From Trichodelitschia bisporula (taxonomy: Eukaryota; Ascomycota; Dothideomycetes; Phaeotrichales; Phaeotrichaceae): a stretch of DNA of 64,000 nt. The stretch covers positions 248,001 through 312,000 of the forward strand of contig ML996707.1 of NCBI GenBank assembly GCA_010356995.1, read 5' to 3'. The position numbers and the translations under genes are program-made. Shown one piece after another: positions 57,350 to 64,000 of this stretch (the first letter of the stretch is position 1; each line of letters opens with the position of its first letter). Under the pieces are notes generated by a model. The model did not search any database. It saw nothing but the letters and a program-made list of their open reading frames with translations, and was not told the origin of the DNA.

Positions 57350-58807
57350 TCACAACGCCCTATTGTCCAGTGTATGAGGATTCATGATCTTTTGTGCCGC
57401 ATACACACAGCCGCCATACGCATGTCGGATTAATGAGTCTCCCGTGAGGCTGCCGATGATGAAGACGTTCTTCGCGATCTCCAGATCGACCTCTGCCTTC
57501 GCTCTTAACGTCCTTGCCGAGATATGCTCTCCAGCGGGAGGTGTTGCATCTCCCCGGGTACCCAGGACTTCACGGCGCAAGGATGCAGAAAGATAGTCTA
57601 GCGAGCCTCTGCGTCCAACGTTGTAGAATAGGCCGCCCACCTCCCGCTCAACGACTTCGCCGGATTCCAAGCGAATTTGCAGGGTTGCGCTAGTTGATTC
57701 CATGACGATGCCGACAATCTCAGCGTTTGGCAGCCCTTCGTAAAAACTGGCCCAGTCCCGGTCGTTGAAGAACGGGTTACGCCTCCGTCGCGGCGGGGGC
57801 GAGATCGCATGCTCTGATTTCCCGGAGGATATGGCCGCCAGCTTCATCTGACGATAAACGCTTGCATACTCCGGATATGCGGTATGATGACAACCTCGTA
57901 AGGGCGACGGTCGAGTGTCAGGTGACCAACGGAAGAGATGGAGGACTTTGCGGTTGGGCGGGGTTGAGAGGATAATGTCAGCAGCAGAGAATCCGGAGCC
58001 AATGACCAGCAGTGGTTTATCCGGATCGCTCAGATGTCCAATCGGAGCAAGATGTGGAGGAGGCTTCTGGTTCAAAGTAAAAATTCCCGTCGCGAGAACA
58101 AGATGGTCGCAGTGGATGTTAGGAGACTGAACGAGAAAGCCGTTCTCGGTTCTGGACACATTTTCCACGTGTATTGAACGAAAGAAGGAATCTGAAATCC
58201 CTACAGCTTCCGGGTACGCTGCGATGTACTCAGAAACCTCGCGCCGGGAAGGTCGATGGAGGTCTGCGCTCACTTTCCCATGCGCTGCGCAATGGTCGGC
58301 AAAGGAGTATCCTGGAAGCGACAACATCTCGGAGTAGCTCAGAACACCAATTTCATCCGAGGATTGATTCTTCTCCGCCCATTGGCCACCCGGTTCAGGC
58401 GCATTGCTGAGAACAACATGGGAAACTGCTCTCCACGGTTCATAGTGCCACACAATGCAGGATTCCGGATTCACTTCGGTGTCAGCATTCGGCCGAATCA
58501 GTGTGTCGAGGAGGACATTGATAGGCAGCGCTTGAGTCGAGTACCGCAGCGAGGATTGAAAGTGAGCGTAGACATCGGGTGTCAGGTCGAGAAGGTAGGG
58601 TCTACGCGACAACTTCGTATTCAGAAGCGGATCGTGGTGGGGTTTGGCATAGCGCGGGATGTGACCGTGTAGGATATAGGACAATATCAGCGAGGAAGGC
58701 CCCCCGCCTAGTCGACCAGGGATTAGCAAAGAAACTTTTCAAGCGGTACAAGACTCATGCGTACCGATGATGATTGTGTCGACATGATTAGGGAGGTCGC
58801 GAGCCAT
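57350..58807 (-). CDS. OSGIN-like FAD/NAD(P)-dependent flavoprotein
   Basis: Two exons on the minus strand (58807-58765 and 58707-57350), 466 residues. Exon 1 encodes MARDLPNHVDTIII and joins GGGPSSL across the intron, giving the FAD Rossmann motif at residues 15-20. The second dinucleotide motif is LLVIGSGFSAADI, and the C-terminal FAD region is IIGSLTGDSLIRHAYGG. The pattern fits OSGIN1/2 relatives and the wider N-hydroxylating/flavin monooxygenase group. Human OSGIN proteins are stress-induced growth inhibitors; reaction unknown. Starting at MLIPGRLGG instead would remove the FAD motif. Confidence 0.85.
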
Positions 58808-59589
58808 TACACGAAAGCGAGGGAATTGCGGAGCAGCGTTGGAGCCATGGTGAAGAGGCTGGCGCGGAAGGAAATAGTGTCATGGTGATTTGTAAACGTG
58901 ACGGCCTCTTTCGGAGGTCCTGCTCAAGTGTCGAGTGAAGCGTCAGCGTCTGAACTGCCGCCTGCGCCGCCCTATGTGGGGGTGGTTGAGGGCCAAGTGA
59001 CAGGGTTGGTCACATCCGTGGGGCCACATGCGTAATGTGCAACGGGCCATTTGGTGGGGAATTCCTGCGAACAGAAGGCGTGAAATGCCTTGTCTGCATG
59101 CGGAAGCTACATGCGTCATATGCTCCCCTTCAAACCGTCACGGCCCACTTGCCTTATAGGCCGCTAAATCTACGAACTGCCAGCCTTATAGAAATGAACG
59201 GTTCTGTCAGCATGATTTCATTGCTCAGCTATTCAACCGGCGCCATCTCCCATCATAGGGTGATATCGGGCCGTTGCTGAATGCGCTGCACATCTGCCTT
59301 GGCGCTTGATACTCCATGCTGGTCTCAGATTGCTCAGCGCAGAGGTGAACAAGACCAGCTTCGTATCACAGCATATCCACATAAGCCGATTATGCGCGGT
59401 TATGGTGGCTGACGTCAACTGTGGACGTCCATTGTGCAAATATCACCCTGGGCTATGCAGCTTGTTCCAACAATCTCGACACACCAACGTAGCATTATGG
59501 CGGGTAAGCACAACCAGTATCTACATAGTTCTACCCGCATGTTGCTTCGCCTTGGACATGAGCATCCGGATGAACGTGAGAGGTAACGC
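58808..59589. other. intergenic region
   Basis: Promoter of the OSGIN-like gene and 3' flank of the complex I subunit gene. Short plus-strand frames lack support. Confidence 0.5.
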
Positions 59590-60005
59590 CTAGAACTCTG
59601 AGGCAACATCTCCGCGCCGTTTCCCGCGCAGCTCCCACTTGCCCTACAGCGCATATAATTTAGCCAGAATCTCCAGTTGCAGCGTGCGACTGAACATCCA
59701 GCCTCCGCTCGGGAAGAGGCAGCACTCACATCCGTCATGTAGGCAACGTATCCGAGGGCGGAGGGTATGGCGACCACATACGTGAAGGTCATCCAGGCGG
59801 TGCGCGGCGTCCAGCGGAAGTACCGCATGCGATGGACATACATGTCTATGTCCTGTTAGGACAGCTGATTTGAGGGGTTCAGGCTCTGGAGCTCATACTG
59901 GCATATTTGACCAACGCCGGGTCCATGTGGAGCGCTGCGACTCAGTTAGCCATTGCTCCACCGTTCAGCATGCCGTCGAGACGTACTGTTGGCGTGACCC
60001 GCCAT
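59590..60005 (-). CDS. small complex I subunit (NDUFB4/B15-like, 6.6-kDa class)
   Basis: Four small exons on the minus strand: 60005-59987 (19 nt), 59934-59899 (36 nt), 59845-59730 and 59643-59590, encoding 74 residues. The N-terminus [20 protein letters not shown] leads into [16 protein letters not shown] and a membrane span ([20 protein letters not shown]). The tail [17 protein letters not shown] is typical of the small single-span subunit of mitochondrial NADH:ubiquinone oxidoreductase related to NDUFB4. It is an accessory subunit of the membrane arm. Each junction uses GT...AG and restores the frame; all four exons are needed. No single open frame reveals the gene. Confidence 0.88.
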
Positions 60006-60547
60006 CCTGAGTGTGGGACGCATCGTGGATGGTGTGTGCTCTGAAGCTCGGTATTCGCTGTGTAGGGACAGAAGGGCGCAAGGAGTTGTCGTCGGGGCTT
60101 GGTGCGTGCTGCGCCAAGCTTCGTGATGCGAACGTCACGATCACGTGCACTCGTATCGTGTTCCGACCTGCGCCTCTTTCAGCCACTTATACGCGTTCAA
60201 CCTCGGTTCAACTTCGAAACCGTAAGGCGGAGCACATCTTGATTTGCAATTGTTTCTTCCCTCGCATGGCTAGACCCCCAATCCCAGCTCGGATCCGACA
60301 ATCTTCAGATGGCGGTGACGTTGAGCGATGCCGAGCACGAATCGAGAACGCGGGAAATTCCTTAACGCCATGCATATACTAGCCACGCTTAAAGGCTTAA
60401 AGTTGTACGGTCGGGACAACCATTTCCCCTACGGCTTTGTTTTGCAACTTTGATTGCTCTTGTCTCTTGTATAAAGCGCCATACGTGAAGGAGCTTTACT
60501 CGCTCGGTGTTCATCCTCTCTAGAAAACGTCATCTTTCTTGATACCA
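60006..60547. other. intergenic region with divergent promoters
   Basis: Between the complex I gene (minus) and GST (plus). TATAAA at 60470-60475 serves GST. A plus-strand open frame at 60011-60382 has no support. Confidence 0.55.
60470..60475 (+). promoter_or_regulatory. TATA box of the GST gene
   Basis: TATAAA 73 bp upstream of the ATG at 60548. Confidence 0.6.
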
Positions 60548-61459
60548 ATGGCTTTCCCTGCTCCGAACCAGAAGGCCAAGGTTACGCTTCATTGGTAAGT
60601 GCTGAAGCTTCAGTGGTATTCAGTTGAAAGCAGGACGGCAAGCCGTCGTAAGGTGTTTAAGCGGATGCTTACTTTTTCCAGGCTCAACAAGTCGAGAGCT
60701 CAGCGGATCGTATGGCTTCTCGAAGAGCTCAAGATCGACTATGACTTGAAGGTGTACAAGCGTTTGCCTTCCATGTTTGCGCCTCCGGCCCTCAAAAAGG
60801 TTCATCCTCTGGGGAAATCACCTGTCATTGAGATCCAGGCCGAAGGAGCAGAGCCGAAGGTCATTGCGGAGTCGGCGTTGATAGCCGAATACTTGGCTGA
60901 GTATTTTGGCCCCTCGTTGATTCCGGCCCGTTATGCTCCCGGCAAGGAGGGACAGATCGGTGGTGAAACCGAGGAGTGGCTGCGGTACAAGTTTTTCATG
61001 AACTATGCCGAGGGGAGCTTAATGCCGTTGAATCTGATCGCGTTGATCATGAACCGTAGGTGTAGGTTTTCTACGTCTGGGAGACACGTGCTGATCCGCC
61101 CAGAGCTCAAATCACCCAGAATCCCGTTCCTCATCCGGCCAATTTCTAAAATTATCGCAGGCCAGGTTGAGTCCGGCTTTTTGAAAAGCAACTACAAGAC
61201 GCATCTACAGTATCTCGAATCACTGCTGACCGGCACTGACTCAGAGGAGTTCTTGTGCGGACCAAATCTGACGGTTGCCGATATCTTGATGGTCTTCCCG
61301 CTGGAAGGGGCCCAGGATCGTGCGGAGTTCGGTGATCTCTATCCCAAGCTGGCAGCCTACATCAAGCGCATCAAAGAGAGAGAAGCATACAAATCGGCGG
61401 TTGAAAAGGCCAAAAGGGCTGAGAGTGCGACTACGGAGCATATCAGCGGGTCATTGTAA
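60548..61459 (+). CDS. glutathione S-transferase
   Basis: Three exons (60548-60594, 60682-61055, 61104-61459), 258 residues. The N-terminal thioredoxin-like domain begins VTLHWLNKSRAQRIVWLLEE, with Ser in the usual catalytic position, and contains the cis-Pro in GKSPVIEI and the glutathione-contacting ESALIAEYL. The C-terminal helical domain has LRYKFFMNYAEGSLMPL and PNLTVADILM. It conjugates glutathione to electrophiles. Close to the fungal Gtt1-like group; Gtt1 is associated with the endoplasmic reticulum. The second intron (48 nt) has no stop and is a multiple of three, so its retention would add 16 residues in frame. Confidence 0.9.
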
Positions 61460-62016
61460 CCGCTATCTTTGTCAACTTGTGACTATTGTTGCTGGACGCG
61501 AATTGAATCTGTCTACTCGTCGGTATCGTGTTACTGACCCAAATGAAACAAGTAAAATGATGTATCTGCACGCTGCTTTCTTCTGGCTCTCCGGTTCGGC
61601 TCCGCTATGGTACTTGAGCCGGGCACTTCTTTATTTGAGTGCTGTGTTGCTGTTTCAGTTATCTTAACAAACCTTTATATCTTCCGGCTGTGATGCAACT
61701 GCAAGTGAAGAAGGGATAGCTGTTCCTGCTCCGACACCGCCAGTTCTGTTCAGTTTAAGAGCCGCCAGGTTGATAACTCAACGGCCGGAGGCTCTACTAC
61801 GTACACGTGGATCTCAGAGGACGACATGTGGAGTAGTGCAGGTGTGCATTGAGACTGCTGTCGGGCATGGTTATCCCTGCACAGAGGACAAAGCTCGAAA
61901 AAGCAACCATTTGACGTCACCTATCGCGCTTCCACCGCTGTACCCCACTCCGTTCCAACCCACGGATATATCGCCATGCACACCCTGTTCTCCAAATACA
62001 CGCCCCACTAGCAGAC
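61460..62016. other. intergenic region
   Basis: GST 3' flank and promoter of the SacI-domain gene. No gene seen. Confidence 0.5.
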
Positions 62017-64000
62017 ATGCCCGGTCTAGTCCGGAAGTTGCTCATCTTCGCCGCTATCGACGGTCTAGTTCTCCAGCCCGCGCCGCCGCGCAACCATAAA
62101 CCCGCGACCGAGCAAGCCATAAAGCTCGCCTACGGCTCAAATGCGATCGCACCGCTGCTAAAGGACCGCCGTGAGGAGGACACGTCTCCAGATGCGCTTG
62201 AGGCGCATGGCGTAGTCGGTATGTGCGTCTGAGAGATTTAGGCGGGGGTGCTGATCCTATAGGCTTGTTGAAGGTCGCGTCCGCGTCGTTCCTGATCTCC
62301 ATATCCCGCCGTGAGCAGGTCGCGGTCATCCGCGGCAAGCCTGTGTACTGCATCAGTGAGGTCGCGCTTATTCCTCTGTCGTCTCAGGGTGATGCTGCAG
62401 AGGCGATTCGGCGCGCGCGAGAGTCGCAGCAGCGGCATGCGAAGAAGGAGGCCAACGAGGATGAGATGCTGAGCTCGAGCTCGGAGGACGAAGCGGAGGA
62501 CGACATTTCTATCCCTGACGCACACTCGACAACGTCTTCCCCGCCTCCGGAGAGCGCGCGCGAGGCCCCCAAGACAAAAGTAGCAGAGGATGTTATCGGC
62601 AAGAAGGGGGTTTACGGCCGCTTTGCTCAGCGCTGGTTTTCCAAAGCCGGTTGGGCATCTGAAAGCCGTAGGACCCAGGGCATGAGTAGTGAGGAGAATC
62701 TTGCAAAAGCTGTCTCGGATGAGAGCGCTGCAGCCCAGGTTGACGCCTCCGAAGCTGCTCCCGTGAAACAGTCCGTGTCTAACGAAGCACCGGAAGAAGT
62801 TGCACACGTCGTACAACCCAAGCAGCCAGAGAACGCGTTCATACTGTACCGCACTGCCTATGAAAAACAAGTTTCTAAGCAAAACAGCGAGATCCCTCTT
62901 CTTCCGAAGCTGTTGACCGTCACGAAGTTGTTCTTCAGCTCGAAGAACTTCTACTTCTCTTATGAGTACAATTTGTCGAAGACCTTTGCCCAACAAGGAA
63001 ATCAAAACAGTTCAGTGCCGTTGTATAGGGCATATGATTCATTGGTGGGTTACCATTAACCGTTTGATCTCATGCTGACTCTGTAGTTCTTCTGGAATCA
63101 GCATCTCATTTCGCCATTCATAGAGGCAGGCCAGGACAGCTTTGTTCTGCCCCTTATTCAAGGCTTTATCGGCCAGCGCGGGTTTTCCGTCGACACTACG
63201 CCTTCGGATGCCAACTCGATCATCGATGTTCACAACTCCGACGGAGCCATCGCCCTGCAACAGTTGACGCCTTCGAGCGAAGAGCCTGAGCCTAACCTTA
63301 CGCAGCAGCAGAAGGAGGTGAAGGAGAATCCGAATGTGGCCAACTTCTTCCTCACACTCATCTCTCGCCGCTCTGTCAAGCGACCTGGCCTCCGCTACCT
63401 CCGCCGCGGCGTTGACGACGAAGGCAATGCCGCCAACAGCGTGGAGACGGAGCAGATTCTGTCATCGTTGACCTCAGACTCCAAGGATGCCAAAACCTAC
63501 TCCTTCGTTCAGTACCGCGGTTCGATCCCGCTCTTCTTCTCCCAGAGCCCGTACAGCCTAAAGCCAATCCCCGTCTTCCGCGGTTCATTTGAGCAAAATG
63601 CCGCTGCCTTCAAGCTGCATTTCCAACACCTTGCCTCCCGCTACGGCCAAATCCAAGTCGCAAGCCTGGTCGAGAAACACAACACCGAAGGCAAACTAGG
63701 CGAAGCCTTCGAGAAGCACGCCAACGCGCTCAATGAAAGCGGCGGCATCGACGGCCACGGCGCCCAGCTCGGCTTCGAATGGTTTGACTTCCACGCCGTC
63801 TGCCGCGGCATGAAATTCGAGAACGTGTCCCTGCTCTTCGACACCCTGCGCTCCCGTCTCTCTGCCTTTGGCTACACCGTCGTGGAGGCCGATCGCGTGA
63901 TCCAGACGCAATCCGGCGTCCTCCGTACTAACTGCATGGACTGCCTCGACCGCACAAACGTCGTCCAGTCCGCCTGCGCGCGCGACGCCCTCGAGCAGCA
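62017..64000 (+). CDS. SacI-domain phosphoinositide phosphatase (3' end beyond window)
   Basis: Exons 62017-62218, 62263-63044 and 63087 to past the right edge. The visible part is 632 residues. SacI phosphatases remove phosphates from phosphatidylinositol phosphates, mainly PI4P in Sac1. N-terminal SacI block (VASASFLISISRREQVAVIRG), then an acidic/Ser-rich insert (about residues 135-280), then the core from FYFSYEYNLSKTFAQ. The catalytic CX5R is present near the edge as RTNCMDCLDRTNVVQS. The insert and ends distinguish it from a minimal Sac1. It resembles the fungal group annotated as recessive suppressor of secretory defect. C-terminal membrane spans, if any, are outside the window. Confidence 0.93.

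Noticed and set aside
62238-63005. 255-codon minus-strand open frame
   Set aside because: Antisense to the SacI-domain gene, whose frame contains family motifs.
1-64000. possible secondary-metabolite cluster (adenylation domains, oxidases, MFS transporter, nitrilase)
   Set aside because: The adenylation protein is a single-copy CPS1/DIP2 type, not an NRPS; there is no carrier or condensation domain, and the enzymes are housekeeping and interspersed with RSE1, PUS7 and prefoldin.
1-64000. retroelement or other virus-like remains
   Set aside because: No reverse transcriptase, integrase, gag-like frame or terminal repeats of suitable size were recognised on either strand.

Overview
The window is nuclear DNA from a filamentous ascomycete (Pezizomycotina; a Dothideomycete or close relative is my guess, not shown). 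The evidence is many short GT-AG introns (about 41-90 nt) with CTRAC-like branch sites, tRNA genes with introns just 3' of the anticodon, and fungal families: RSE1, MSS51, D-arabinono-1,4-lactone oxidase, a BYS1-like secreted protein, and a CPS1/DIP2-type protein with a DMAP1-binding domain and two adenylate-forming domains. No operons, CRISPR arrays or recognisable virus-like elements were seen.

Layout. 0.4-8.7 kb: a secreted fasciclin-domain protein, an isochorismatase-like cysteine hydrolase, the tRNA pseudouridine synthase PUS7 and a cytosolic GH2 beta-mannosidase. 8.7-12.9 kb: gene-poor, with coding-like but interrupted remnants on the minus strand. 12.9-21.4 kb: choline kinase (with a probable extra 5' exon), tRNA-Met(CAT), a polyamine-oxidase-type flavoprotein and D-arabinono-1,4-lactone oxidase. 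22.1-29.3 kb: a membrane RING-H2 protein, a small Cys-rich protein, a Mid2-like membrane protein and a BYS1-like secreted protein. 29.4-38 kb: succinate-semialdehyde dehydrogenase and the 1,912-residue CPS1/DIP2 homologue. 39-47.6 kb: tRNA-Gln(CTG), a DHA1-type MFS transporter, prefoldin subunit 4 and lineage-restricted unknowns. 47.8-64 kb: RSE1 and MSS51 from a shared divergent promoter, two unknowns, a nitrilase, an OSGIN-like flavoprotein, a hidden four-exon complex I subunit, a glutathione S-transferase and the start of a SacI-domain phosphoinositide phosphatase that runs off the right edge.

How the genes relate. This is mostly a housekeeping neighbourhood, not a biosynthetic cluster. 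Loose functional themes are lipid and phosphoinositide metabolism (choline kinase, CPS1/DIP2, SacI phosphatase), mitochondrial respiration (MSS51, complex I subunit), redox flavoenzymes (polyamine oxidase, lactone oxidase, OSGIN-like) and RNA processing (RSE1, PUS7, two tRNAs). Exon boundaries were worked out by hand from splice signals, frame and family conservation. The most interesting points are the complementary motif loss in the two adenylation domains of the CPS1/DIP2 protein, very small exons (15-36 nt) that hide parts of genes, probable missed 5' exons in choline kinase and the MFS transporter, a GC-AG intron in PUS7, and several diverged local duplications.
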